Source of the DNA: RYN-230 sp963834515
Lineage (GTDB): Bacteria; Actinomycetota; Actinomycetes; Streptosporangiales; Streptosporangiaceae
DNA: 64,000 nt
Direction of reading: 5' to 3'
Assembly (NCBI GenBank): GCA_963834515.1
Contig: CAWICB010000001.1
Location: 310,001-374,000, forward strand
A program made the translations under genes and the position numbers. Every line of letters starts with the position of its first letter. Position 1 is the first letter of the stretch. Below, one piece after another: positions 8,038-16,419 of this stretch. The notes under the pieces are model-generated. The model was not told where the DNA came from. It saw only the letters and a list, made by a program, of their open reading frames with translations, and did no database searches.

Positions 8038-9186
8038 TCAGGGCGAGAGGGCGGCGGCCGGCAGGTGGGCCAGGATGTGCCGGACCTTCGGGCTGCCGGG
8101 ATCCTTGGCGTTCTGGAACAGGACCGCCGCGTCCTGGGCCGCCACGGCCGGGGCGCCCACCACCCACTTGAGGTACACGTCACGCACCAGCGCCACTTGG
8201 CCATCCGGCGTGAGCGGCCTCGCGCACACGTCCGGGTAACCCTGCCGCGCGTCGAGCGCCGCCGACCCGGTGTACCGGACGCAGTTCGCCGAGCTGCCCT
8301 CCAGGCCGGGCTGCACCACCGGCGCGCCATTCGTGTTGGTCACCGTCACGCCGCCGATGATGTCGTTGATGGCGCGCGCCGCGACCTGGATGCTGTCCAT
8401 CGGGTCGGCCGGGTCATAAGGGTGGTGCAGGTTCAGCGCCGCTGCGACCTGCCCGCCCTGTCCGGGCGTGATCGGCTCCAGACCCTGCCGCCCGCTCTTG
8501 GTGTCGGCGAAGTTCGGGTTGTCGTTGCTGGTGATGAGCGAGAAGACCCACAGGATCTGCCGGGTGCCCTTGGCGCAGGCGAAGTTGACCTGGCCTGGCT
8601 CGGACATCACGTTGGGGTTCTCACACGCCCTCGCGATCTCATCTTGCACTCGCGCCACGCTGCCCGGCCAGGATGCACCGCCGCTGGACGTCACCAGCAG
8701 GATGATCACGCCGAGCAGCGTGGCCACCGCCGCGGCGCCGATGACCGTCTTCCGGCTGACCGGGATGCTCCGGCGCTGCGCGCTCGGGCGCCCCCGGTTG
8801 ATGAGCACGGTGGTGCGGTCCGCATCCGGCGCCTCGTCTGCCTCGTCCGGGCCGGGCCGGGCCAGATCGGCCTCATACCGGCCAACGTCGAATTGATCGG
8901 GCTGGCGGGCGTCCGCCCCGCCCGGCGCGAACCCGAATTCGGGCCGGGGGGCCACATACGCGGCCCGCGGGCTCGGCACCCGCGCCGTGGGCTGGCACTG
9001 ATCGCACTGGCACGCGTCGGTGCCATAACCGGGTTCGCCGGCCCGGCCCGGCCCCGGCCGCGGGAATTCCCGCTGCAGTGAATCGCGCGCGTCGGATATT
9101 TCCTGTTCGACTTCTGCGGTCGTTTTCCTGAGGTCGGCGAGGTGCTCGGTCTTGAGCCGGATTATGTCCTCGAAGTAGGTGCTCAC
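8038..9186 (-). CDS. Single-pass membrane protein with N-terminal coiled coil, unknown function
   Basis: A 382-residue protein I cannot assign. Residues 1-45 are charged and heptad-like (coiled coil). A Cys cluster C59-x-C61-x2-C64 (ACQCDQC) follows and could bind a metal. After a disordered acidic/Pro stretch, one membrane segment VIGAAAVATLLGVIILLVT spans about 148-166. The remaining 215 residues are extracytoplasmic, with several Cys that could pair. GTG at 9186 follows AGGGGTGAG. It is the first gene of the minus-strand cluster with the muralytic protein 100 bp downstream, so a role in wall passage or assembly is inferred from context only. Confidence 0.6.
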   Translation of the reverse strand: MSTYFEDIIRLKTEHLADLRKTTAEVEQEISDARDSLQREFPRPGPGRAGEPGYGTDACQCDQCQPTARVPSPRAAYVAPRPEFGFAPGGADARQPDQFDVGRYEADLARPGPDEADEAPDADRTTVLINRGRPSAQRRSIPVSRKTVIGAAAVATLLGVIILLVTSSGGASWPGSVARVQDEIARACENPNVMSEPGQVNFACAKGTRQILWVFSLITSNDNPNFADTKSGRQGLEPITPGQGGQVAAALNLHHPYDPADPMDSIQVAARAINDIIGGVTVTNTNGAPVVQPGLEGSSANCVRYTGSAALDARQGYPDVCARPLTPDGQVALVRDVYLKWVVGAPAVAAQDAAVLFQNAKDPGSPKVRHILAHLPAAALSP

Positions 9187-9758
9187 GGTCTCACCCCTGG
9201 CGTGCGCTGTGGATCAGGCGGATTCAGATCCTGATGACCGGCATGAAGCCTGCCTGCGCGGCGTCTGGTGAGCAGCTGGTGCGGTTGCGGGCACCCTGGG
9301 GGCGGCGAAGCGGGAAGGGCCGGGGGTGGCTCATGCCAGGTCATCCGAAAGCCTGTCGGCCCCGTGTGGGGGAAGCCGGCCTGGCCCGCGGCCGCCACCG
9401 CGATGGTGGCGGCCCGGGGCAGTGATCCAGCAGCGCGAGCGACCTCAGGCATGAAGGTATTAGAACATAAGTACGATGGAACTGGGAAGACGGTTTGCCT
9501 AGAACACGCGTTCGAATCTGGGGCGCCGGCCGTGACTTCCGCGCTGAGCTGGGATGATGCCGGGCCGCCAAGATCTGCCGCTGGGCTGGGGGAGCTGCCG
9601 GACAGGGTACGGGCCAGGTCCGACAAAACCGGCGGCTCCCGCTGGGCTGGCCGGTCAGCCCGCTCAGCGCGCTGAGCCAGCGGCGGGGCGGCTCAGCCCG
9701 GCCCGCCAGGCCGGCCGGGGCGCGCGTTCCGTGGCGGGTGGGCCACGCCGCGCGGGTG
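9187..9758. other. 572-bp intergenic region upstream of the envelope cluster
   Basis: No supportable gene. A conspicuously A+T-rich stretch at about 9455-9490 is the best candidate for the promoter of the minus-strand cluster that starts at 9186. A T-loop-like GTTCGAATC at 9510-9518 has no matching tRNA stems. The rest is G+C-rich with nothing recognisable. Confidence 0.45.
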
Positions 9759-10790
9759 TCAGCCGGCCCGTGGCCGACGGTCGGGCTCGGCCGCGGTTGT
9801 GGCGGCCCGCGTGCCTGCCCTGGCCGCGTCCCCGCCGCTGCCCGCCGCGCTGGTATCCGCGCTGCTCCCGCGGCCAGGCGGCGCGCCCCCGGCCGAGCCG
9901 GTCGGCACCGCAGGCTGGCGGCCGTTGCGCCACGGCTGCGCGCGGACCAGCCAGTATGCCCCGCCGCCGAGCGCCACCACGCACAGGACCCAGCCCAGCG
10001 TGGTCGTGCCCACCCCGACGTATTTGAGCCCGGACGCGAAGATGACGAACGTGATGATGGGCCGGATGTACCGGTCCGGGGCCCGGGACGACAGGAACGA
10101 GCCGATCAGCACGGCCGGCACGCTGCCGATCACGATCGATGCGGTCACCCCGAACTGGACTGTGCCGAAGATCAGCGCACCTAGCGCCGCGGCCAGGGTC
10201 AGCGGGACGGCCTGGGTCAGGTCGGTGCCGACCAGCTGGCCCGCGCTGAGCAGCGGGTAGAGGAAGAGCAGCAGCACGATCATCAGCGATCCGGAACCGA
10301 CTGACGTCATTCCTACGATGACCCCGCCGATCACGCCGATCAGCACGGTCGGCAGCGGGCGGATGGTGATCTTGTGCACGGTGCCGGTGCGCTCAGTGCC
10401 TGACCTGCGGTCCAGGATGTAGCGGAACACCATCGCGGCCGCGCCGACCAGCAGTGCCGCACCGAGCGCGACCTCGACGTGTTTCTGCTGGGCCGAGCTG
10501 CCGCCGAGCCGGTGCAGCAGGTAGGCGCCGAGGAACGCGGCCGGCACGGAGCCGATCACCATCCAGCCGACCAGGCGCAGGTTGACGGTGCCCTTGCGCA
10601 GGTGGACGGCCGCCCCTACGGGACGCATCAGCACCGCGGCGACCAGGTCACTGGAGATGGCGGCCGAGGGCTTGACCCCGAACAGCAGGATCAGCATCGG
10701 CGTCATCAGCGCGCCGCCGCCCGCCCCGGTCAGCCCGACCAGCAAGCCGACCACCGCGCTGCCCAGCACGATGTACGGGTTAACGGTCAT
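9759..10790 (-). CDS. TauE/SafE-family sulfite/organosulfonate exporter-like permease
   Basis: A 343-residue polytopic membrane protein with two internally repeated halves typical of TauE/SafE. The first half has VGLLVGLTGAGGGALMTPML and the second has GVIVGMTSVGSGSLMIVLLL, the paired glycine-rich motifs of the family. About eight membrane segments are visible, then a 60-residue disordered Ala/Gly/Arg tail. Members move sulfite, sulfoacetate or similar anions; the substrate here is unknown. AGGAAG precedes the ATG at 10790. Its upstream region (10850-10990) is A+T-rich with several TATAG motifs, suggesting specific regulation. Confidence 0.85.
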   Translation of the reverse strand: MTVNPYIVLGSAVVGLLVGLTGAGGGALMTPMLILLFGVKPSAAISSDLVAAVLMRPVGAAVHLRKGTVNLRLVGWMVIGSVPAAFLGAYLLHRLGGSSAQQKHVEVALGAALLVGAAAMVFRYILDRRSGTERTGTVHKITIRPLPTVLIGVIGGVIVGMTSVGSGSLMIVLLLFLYPLLSAGQLVGTDLTQAVPLTLAAALGALIFGTVQFGVTASIVIGSVPAVLIGSFLSSRAPDRYIRPIITFVIFASGLKYVGVGTTTLGWVLCVVALGGGAYWLVRAQPWRNGRQPAVPTGSAGGAPPGRGSSADTSAAGSGGDAARAGTRAATTAAEPDRRPRAG

Positions 10791-10869
10791 GGCTGGGTCC
10801 CACTTCCTGCCGGGCGGTGGTCGGTGAATTCCCTAGAAAGCTCCGTCCAAATATAGGCATCGACCCGGA

Positions 10870-10990
10870 GATGTCTATAGCGCCGCCAAGAAAAGTGGGC
10901 TGTATAGCCCGCCGCGTTATTCTCGACTATAGCTAGAGGTATAGCCGGGAAAGGCGGTTAACTAACGGCCGCAGTCGTTACTTAAACGGC
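10870..10990. promoter_or_regulatory. Operator-like region upstream of the TauE gene
   Basis: An A+T-rich island holding four CTATAG/GTATAG motifs (near 10875, 10902, 10928 and 10940), one of them a perfect dyad GGGCT-GTAT-AGCCC at 10897-10910. ACGGCCGCAG is repeated directly at 10965 and 10986. This looks like a multi-site operator, but no binding protein can be named. Confidence 0.45.
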
Positions 10991-11013
10991 CGCAGCCGGT
11001 GCTCACCGGCCGG

Positions 11014-11469
11014 TCAGGCCACCGCGCGGCACAGCACGGCGAACGCCAGGGCGCCGCCGCTGAGCACCACCACGCCCTTATCCGGCGGGCCAGGCTCCAG
11101 GTCCAGGGTGAGCATGGTGCCGGCGCTCATCGCGGCCTCGATGTCCCGCTCCAGAACAGGCACCTCGTACTTGGCCGCGAGCAGGTAGCCGGGGCTGGTG
11201 ACGGAAGGCCCGCTGACCGACGGAAGGTACAGCAGCGGCGCGGTGCCTATCCCGCCGCCACTGGGGTTCCAGCCGCGCGGGCTGATCGGCTGGTTCAGTA
11301 CCACCTTCCCGGCCGCCCGTGGGTTGATGATGAGCCGGCCCACCATGGGGGCGGTCACGTCGATGGTGAACGGAGCGGGGTGCTCCTGCGCCGTGGCCAC
11401 CTCGTCGAAGCCGGCCGGGTCGAACGTCCAGACGGTGGGGTCAATCCCAATCTGCAGTTCCGCGCTCAT
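11014..11469 (-). CDS. Conserved-looking protein of unknown function, coupled to an AAA/LuxR regulator
   Basis: A 151-residue soluble protein I do not recognise. It has no signal peptide and one late hydrophobic stretch, GVVVLSGGALAFAVLCRAV, at the C-terminus. GGAGGAG lies 5 nt before the ATG at 11469, so this start is chosen over the in-frame extension to 11616. The gene overlaps the end of the upstream regulator by 29 bp, so the two are almost certainly co-translated. No function is proposed. Confidence 0.65.
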   Translation of the reverse strand: MSAELQIGIDPTVWTFDPAGFDEVATAQEHPAPFTIDVTAPMVGRLIINPRAAGKVVLNQPISPRGWNPSGGGIGTAPLLYLPSVSGPSVTSPGYLLAAKYEVPVLERDIEAAMSAGTMLTLDLEPGPPDKGVVVLSGGALAFAVLCRAVA

Positions 11470-14344
11470 GCCGCTCCTCCTCGGGTCGTGCCAGTGGGTG
11501 TTCCGGCGGGCCGGGCCGGGCCTGCGGGGAGGGCTGGGCCAGCCCCAGCCGGGCGCCGACGGTCGCTGCCTCGGTGCGGTTCCGCACGCCCAGTTTGCCA
11601 AGGATCCGGGAGACATGCACGGCTACGGTCCGCTCGCTGATGAACAGCGCCCGCGCGATCTGGCGGTTGCTGTCACCCTGGATGAGCAGCGCCAGCACGT
11701 CCGATTCGCGCGCCGTGAGATCGAACCGGGCCGCCCCGCCCGCCGGCTGGCTGGCCGGGCGGGGCGGGCTGGCCAGCCGGGTCCGCCGGGCCAGGTCGCC
11801 CGCCAGCCGGAGCAGCGGGGCCGAAGGAAGGTCCGCGGCCAGGGCCTGGCCCGCGGCCAGCGCCCGGGTGGCCTGGCCGCGACGCCCGGCCCGGGCCGCC
11901 GCGTCCGCCTCGCGCAGGCGCGCGTAGGCCTCGCGGTACGGCTGGCTGGCGGCCTGCCACGCGCCGGCCACGCCGCGCCACGTTTCCCGGGTGTCGCGGC
12001 CGTGGCTGCGGGCCTCCTCGGCCGCTTCGAGCAGCGCGAACGCGGCTATCGCGGGCCAGGCGGCCCCCGTCGGCGGCCACAATGGCGTGGGCCCGGGCCC
12101 CGAACGTGCCGGCGGCCGGCGCCCAGAGCTCGGCCAGGTCGCTGGGCCGCGCCACGCCGGGCAGGGCGGCCAGGCCGGCCGCGGTCCCGGCCCCGGCGGC
12201 CAGCAGCCGGATCTCGTCTTCGGCCAGGTCCGCGCCGGCCAGGGCGGCCAGCCCATCCAGCACCTGGCCGGCCGCGGCAGCCAGGTCACCGGCGTGCAGC
12301 GCCTGCTCGGCCAGGCACGCCCGGAGCGGGCCGGTGAGCCGGGGATCCTCGGGCGCCTTTTCCAGCCCGGCGGCCAGCGAATCGGCCCACTCCGCGTCGC
12401 CGAGGCCTACGGCCAGCTCCAGCCGGAGCAGGTCCAGGTACTGCACGTAGGCCGTGGACTCACCGGCCAGTTCGGCCAGCAGCTGGCCCGCCTCCGCCCA
12501 CCGTCCGGTCGCGACCAGCACCGCGGCGGTGTTGTTGTCCAGCACCGAGGTCAGTGAGGGCGGGGCGTCCAGGGCCCGGGCCGCTTGCGGCCGGCCCGGG
12601 CCACGGCCAGCGCCTCCGTGAACCGGCCCGCCGTGCACAGCAGGTACATGTGATTGGCCGCGGCCCGCACAATGTCCTCGATGCTGCCGCTGGCCTGGGC
12701 CAGGCGGTCAGCCGTCCGGAGCGCGGCCAGGCCGGCGTCCAGGCCGCCGCGCTGGGCCACGATGATGCCCAGCGTGGCCAGGGCGTGTGCCTGCTCGGCG
12801 GGCGCGCCGGCCTGCTCGGCCTGCTGGATGGCCCGCTCCGCTTCGGGCTGGGCCGCGTCGAGCTCGCCGAGCAGCATCCGGTGAGTGGCCAGCGCGGCCA
12901 GCGCGCGGGCGCGCAGCGCGGACGGCGGCCCAGCCGGGATGAGCGCCACCGCCTGCTCGCTGGCTGCCGCCGCGGCATGCGGGTCGCCCGCCTCCCAGCG
13001 GTACCGGCCGAGCCGTTCCAGCAGCCGGGCCCGGTCGGCCGGGTCGGCCGGGCTGGCCCGGGCCAGCCCGGCCGCGGTCCAGTCCGCGGCGCGTTCCGGA
13101 TCCCCGGCCCAGCTGGCCGCCTGGGCGGCCTCCTCGAGCAGGCCCGCGCCCAGGCCGGGTAGCCATGCCGCCAGGTCGATGGCCAGCGCGTAGTGGCGGG
13201 CGGCCTCGGGGTAGGCGCGGGCCGAGACGGCCTGGCGGGCGGCGGCCACGGCCGCCGGGGCGGCCCGGTCCGGGCAGCCCGCCCGCTGCCAGTGCTGGGC
13301 CAGCATTCCCGGGCTCACGTCCGTGCGCCCGGCCAGCGCGGTGGCCAGCGCCCGGTGCAGCAGCTGCCGTTCACCGGGCAGCAGCCCCTCATACAGCGCC
13401 TGCCTGATCAGGCCGTGCCGGAACGCGTAGCCGTCGCCGGCCGGGCCAATCAGCCCGGATGCCACGGCCTGCCGCGCCGCCGTGAGCAGCTGCTGCTCAT
13501 CGACCGGAAGCGTCGCGGCGAGCAGTGCGTGTGACATCCCGCCGTCGGCCACGCAGACCTGGTCGAGCAGGGCCCGGGCTTGCTCGGGGAGGCTGGCCGC
13601 GCGGGCCAGCACAGCGTCGGCGATCGAGGGCGGCGGCCCCGCCGTGTCGGCCACGGCCAGTTCCTGGGCGTACAGCGGGTTGCCGCCCGCGGCGGACACC
13701 ACCGCGGCCAGCCGGTCGGCGCGGCTGCCATCCGGCAGCAGCCGGGTGACCAGTTCGGACATCTCGGCGTCGGACAGGCCGGTGAGCCGGAGCCGGGTCA
13801 CGCCAGGCCGGCGTTCCAGCTCGGCCAGCCAGCGGCGCGTCCCGGGGTCCAGGTCCTCGTCGCGCAGCGTGGCGGCCAGCAGCACCGGGGCCTGGTGCAA
13901 CCGGACGGCCAGGAAGGCCAGCAGTTCCCGGGACGAGTCGTCCGCCCAGTGCAGGTCCTCCAGCACGAGGATCAGCGGCGCGCGGGTGGCGAGCTCGCGG
14001 AGCAGCCCGAGCAGGCGGACGAACAGGCGGTGCCGGGCGGCGAGCATGTCCCCGGCCGCGCCGTCGTCCAGCAGCCAGCCGGCCTGCTCGCCCAGGGCGG
14101 CGGCGAACGGCCCGTAGGCCAGGGCGGCGCCGGCCAGCGGCGCGGACTCGCCGCAGCGGACCTGGGCGCCAGCCGAGCGCGCCTGCTGGCTCAGCTCCTC
14201 GACCAGCCTGGTTTTGCCGATCCCGGACGGCCCGGTGATCAGCAACAACTGGGCCTGGCCCGCGGCCGCGCGAGCCACGGCGGCCGACAGCACCTGGCGC
14301 TCGGCAATCCGCCCCACGATCGGCGCCGACCTTGCCACATGCAA
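11441..14344 (-). pseudogene. Large AAA/ATPase LuxR-family regulator with two compensating frameshifts
   Basis: Over the full span this encodes about 967 residues with the plan of large ATP-binding LuxR regulators: Walker A ITGPSGIGKTRLVEEL near residue 40, Walker B LILVLEDLHWADDSS near 130, a long TPR-like helical region and a C-terminal LuxR HTH (FDLTARESDVLALLIQGDSN, then FISERTVAVHVSRILGKLGV). The frame breaks twice. One base seems missing inside a hairpin-prone GC palindrome near 12575-12600. One G seems extra in a G5 run near 12077. The segment between is still good protein in the shifted frame and the net change is zero. Either it is two sequencing errors or a doubly damaged gene. TTG at 14344 is the first start; a GTG lies two codons later. 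Confidence 0.75.
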
Positions 14345-14377
14345 AGTGTCCGGGGTTTACCGGCCGGTGTCGACCGC

Positions 14378-14408
14378 CGTAGTCAATTCCCGCCGCCCTG
14401 AATACGTA
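14378..14408 (+). promoter_or_regulatory. Duplicated upstream element of the AOC-like pair (copy 1)
   Basis: GTAGTCAATTCCCGCCGCC followed by TGAATACG recurs nearly unchanged at 15056-15086 (GTAGTCAATTCCCGCCGCC then CGAATACG), each about 120-130 nt before a start codon. The conservation between copies marks it as the likely promoter or operator of both genes. Confidence 0.5.
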
Positions 14409-14503
14409 TCGCTGCCGATGTGCGGCGATGCCCGTTACCGCACGCTGCTGGCATGACAGCTGCGGCCGGGGGCCGGCCGCACCAATCTCAGGGGGAACCA
14501 GTC

Positions 14504-15001
14504 ATGCGCAAGACCATCATCACCACCCTCGTCGTGGCGGCTGCGGCCACGGCTGTGAGCGGGGCCGGCATCGCCCTGGCCAGTACCCACGGGGGAGCCA
14601 CCACCGGCACCGAATCGTTCCAGATGATGAGCACGTCGGGAACCAGCCCGCACGCCAGCCTCATCGCCCGCGGCGTGTTCACGGCGCCCGGGGTGGACAC
14701 CGAGCAGGCGCACAACACGGCCACGTTCGCATTCCCGAACGGGACGGTCCGGGTGAAGCACTCAGGCGGCACCGGCCCACAGTCGTTCAACCCGAAGACG
14801 TGCCTGCTCACCGTCGACCAGCACGGCACTTACCAGCTCACCGGCGGCACCGGCAAGTACGCCGGGATCTCTGGTCACGGGCGGTACGCGCTGGACATCC
14901 TGGCCATCGCGCAGCGCTCCGGCGGCAAGTGCTCGCAGTCCAAGCCGCCCGCCGCGTTCCACCAGGTGATCAACGCAACTGGGCCGGTCAGCCTGCCGTA
15001 A
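14504..15001 (+). CDS. Secreted AOC/dirigent-like barrel protein, copy 1
   Basis: A 165-residue exported protein. Residues 1-30 are a classical signal peptide (MRKTI, an Ala/Val core, ALAS cleavage region). The mature part has the sequence of the allene-oxide-cyclase-like/dirigent barrel family: FAFPNGTVRVKH, LLTVDQHGTYQLTGGTGKYAG and GHGRYALDI. Two Cys (in KTCLLT and GKCSQ) may form a disulfide. AGGGGGAA precedes the ATG. A close paralogue follows at 15204, and promoter, leader and terminator are duplicated along with it. Biochemical function is unknown for bacterial members. Confidence 0.75.
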   Translation: MRKTIITTLVVAAAATAVSGAGIALASTHGGATTGTESFQMMSTSGTSPHASLIARGVFTAPGVDTEQAHNTATFAFPNGTVRVKHSGGTGPQSFNPKTCLLTVDQHGTYQLTGGTGKYAGISGHGRYALDILAIAQRSGGKCSQSKPPAAFHQVINATGPVSLP

Positions 15002-15017
15002 CCAGCTCCGGTCCAAC

Positions 15018-15050
15018 TGTGCCCGGCCACCACCGCGGTGGCCGGGCACA
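15018..15050 (+). terminator. Terminator-like hairpin after AOC-like copy 1
   Basis: TGTGCCCGGCCACC pairs exactly with GGTGGCCGGGCACA across a 5-nt loop (14-bp stem) starting 17 nt after the stop. There is no U tract, as is usual for high-GC actinobacterial hairpins. Confidence 0.7.
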
Positions 15051-15055
15051 GCCGC

Positions 15056-15086
15056 GTAGTCAATTCCCGCCGCCCCGAATACGCAT
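15056..15086 (+). promoter_or_regulatory. Duplicated upstream element of the AOC-like pair (copy 2)
   Basis: Second copy of the 19-bp element GTAGTCAATTCCCGCCGCC, placed immediately after the hairpin of copy 1 and before copy 2. See the element at 14378. Confidence 0.5.
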
Positions 15087-15203
15087 TGCTGACGATGTGC
15101 ACGGAAGCCGTTTCCGGCAGCGTGGTCGGCGAAACTGCTGGCCGGCCCGCCGCAGCCGCGGCGACCAGGCTGGCCAGGCATGCACCTGAGGGGGAACCTA
15201 GTC

Positions 15204-15704
15204 ATGCGCAAGACCATCGCCGCGACGTTTGTCGCGGCCGCTGCGACCGCTGCCGTGGCGGGCGCCGGGATCGCCGGCGCCAGCACTCATGCCGCGGGCA
15301 CCACCGGGACCGAGCACTTCCAGGCCATGACCACCAACGGCACGTCGTCGACGGCCAGCGTCATCGCCTACGGCGTGTTCACCGGCGCGGCCGTGGACCA
15401 TCAGCAGGCGCACAACATGGACACGTTCGTGTTCTCGAACGGCACGCTGCGGATCCATCACGCCAGCAGCGGCAAGACGCAGCAGTCCGTCAACCCGAAG
15501 ACCTGCCTGCTCACCATCGACCAGCACGGCACCTACCAGATCACCGGGGGGACCGGGAAGTACGCCGGGATCAGTGGCCACGGCACCTACCGGCTCAGCA
15601 TCCTGGCCGTCGCGGCGCGCTCTGGCGGCAAGTGCTCGGAGTCCAGGCCGCCGGCCGCCTACCACCAGGTGATCAACGCGAGCGGCCCGGTGACGCTCAA
15701 GTAA
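15204..15704 (+). CDS. Secreted AOC/dirigent-like barrel protein, copy 2
   Basis: A 166-residue paralogue of the preceding gene with the same architecture: a signal peptide (residues 1-30, MRKTIAATF start), FVFSNGTLRIHH, LLTIDQHGTYQITGGTGKYAG, GHGTYRLSI and the same two Cys. The leader GAGGGGGAACCTAGTC matches that of copy 1 almost base for base. The amino-acid divergence despite near-identical flanks points to an old tandem duplication with retained regulation. It ends in its own hairpin. Confidence 0.75.
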   Translation: MRKTIAATFVAAAATAAVAGAGIAGASTHAAGTTGTEHFQAMTTNGTSSTASVIAYGVFTGAAVDHQQAHNMDTFVFSNGTLRIHHASSGKTQQSVNPKTCLLTIDQHGTYQITGGTGKYAGISGHGTYRLSILAVAARSGGKCSESRPPAAYHQVINASGPVTLK

Positions 15705-15721
15705 CCACACCCCTACCAGCC

Positions 15722-15752
15722 TGCGCCCGGCCACCCACGGTGGCCGGGCGCA
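15722..15752 (+). terminator. Terminator-like hairpin after AOC-like copy 2
   Basis: TGCGCCCGGCCACC pairs perfectly with GGTGGCCGGGCGCA across a 3-nt loop (14-bp stem). It is the sister of the hairpin at 15018. Confidence 0.7.
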
Positions 15753-15772
15753 GGACTGTCAGCACCAGGCCA

Positions 15773-15778
15773 GACAAT
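15773..15778 (+). promoter_or_regulatory. Leaderless -10-like GACAAT
   Basis: GACAAT ends exactly 6 nt before the ATG at 15785 and no Shine-Dalgarno is present, matching the leaderless pattern seen elsewhere in the window. Confidence 0.4.
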
Positions 15779-15784
15779 CGGGCC

Positions 15785-16126
15785 ATGGTCACCACGGCAG
15801 ACGTGCGGCAGGTGGCGCTGTCGCTGCCCCGCACCGAGGAGCACCTGATCCACGACCGGGTCAAGTTCCGGGTCGGCCGGATCGTGTACGCTGCGCTGTC
15901 CCGGGACGAGGCGATCCTGGGCTTCGGCTTCCCCCGGGATGAGCGGGCCGCGCTGATCGCGGCCGAGCCGGACCGGTTCCTGCTGGCCCGGGCCAGCGAT
16001 GCGCGGTACCAGTGGATCAACGCCCGGATGGCCACGCTCAGCGTGGCTGAGATGCGCGAGTTCGTCACCGACGCGTGGTGCATGGTGGTGCCGAAGCGGC
16101 TGGCCGCGGCCCATCTGGGCGGCTAG
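15785..16126 (+). CDS. MmcQ/YjbR-family protein
   Basis: A 113-residue small cytoplasmic protein of the MmcQ/YjbR-like fold (a double-wing DNA-binding-like fold). Typical features are the N-terminal LSLPRTEEHLIHDRVKFRVG segment, FGFPRDERAALIAAEPDRF in the middle and the C-terminal helix with ending VPKRLAAAH. The family has no settled biochemical role. The gene follows the AOC-like terminator and probably has its own leaderless promoter. Confidence 0.8.
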   Translation: MVTTADVRQVALSLPRTEEHLIHDRVKFRVGRIVYAALSRDEAILGFGFPRDERAALIAAEPDRFLLARASDARYQWINARMATLSVAEMREFVTDAWCMVVPKRLAAAHLGG

Positions 16127-16419
16127 CCCCAGCCGGAGCGGCCGGTCACCCCGGCGGCGTGCTTCCCGATGAGCTGGCCGGCGATCGCACCGGGGTCATC
16201 CCGATCTAGTTCGGCCGCGGGCCAACGTCCAGTGGCGCCTTGCCCTCGCGCAGGATGAGCCCGGCCAGCCAGCCGGCCGAGAGCGCGCCGATGGTGTCCC
16301 AGACGTGACCCGCGATCAGGCCCACGCCGTCGAGTCGCTGATCGTGCTGCCGCGGGTGGCGGCGAGCATCCGGAGCGGGATGGGGAACCCTTCATCCGGG
16401 GGCGAGTGGCCAGCGGCCG
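16127..16419. other. 293-bp intergenic region, possibly with decayed coding remnants
   Basis: No intact gene. On the minus strand one frame reads a membrane-like peptide GLIAGHVWDTIGALSAGWLA before a TAG at 16208-16206, and another frame just upstream reads MLAATRGSTISDSTAWA and then stops. Together they could be a frameshifted remnant of a small membrane protein. This rests on composition only. Confidence 0.25.

Noticed and set aside
3834..9186. Prophage lysis or tail module
   Set aside because: Muralytic domains occur, but there is no holin, tail, capsid, terminase or integrase nearby and both orphan proteins are membrane-anchored.
9470..9530. tRNA-like T-loop GTTCGAATC at about 9510
   Set aside because: Flanking bases do not pair as a T stem (ACGCG versus CTGGG), and no D arm, anticodon arm or acceptor stem can be drawn on either strand.
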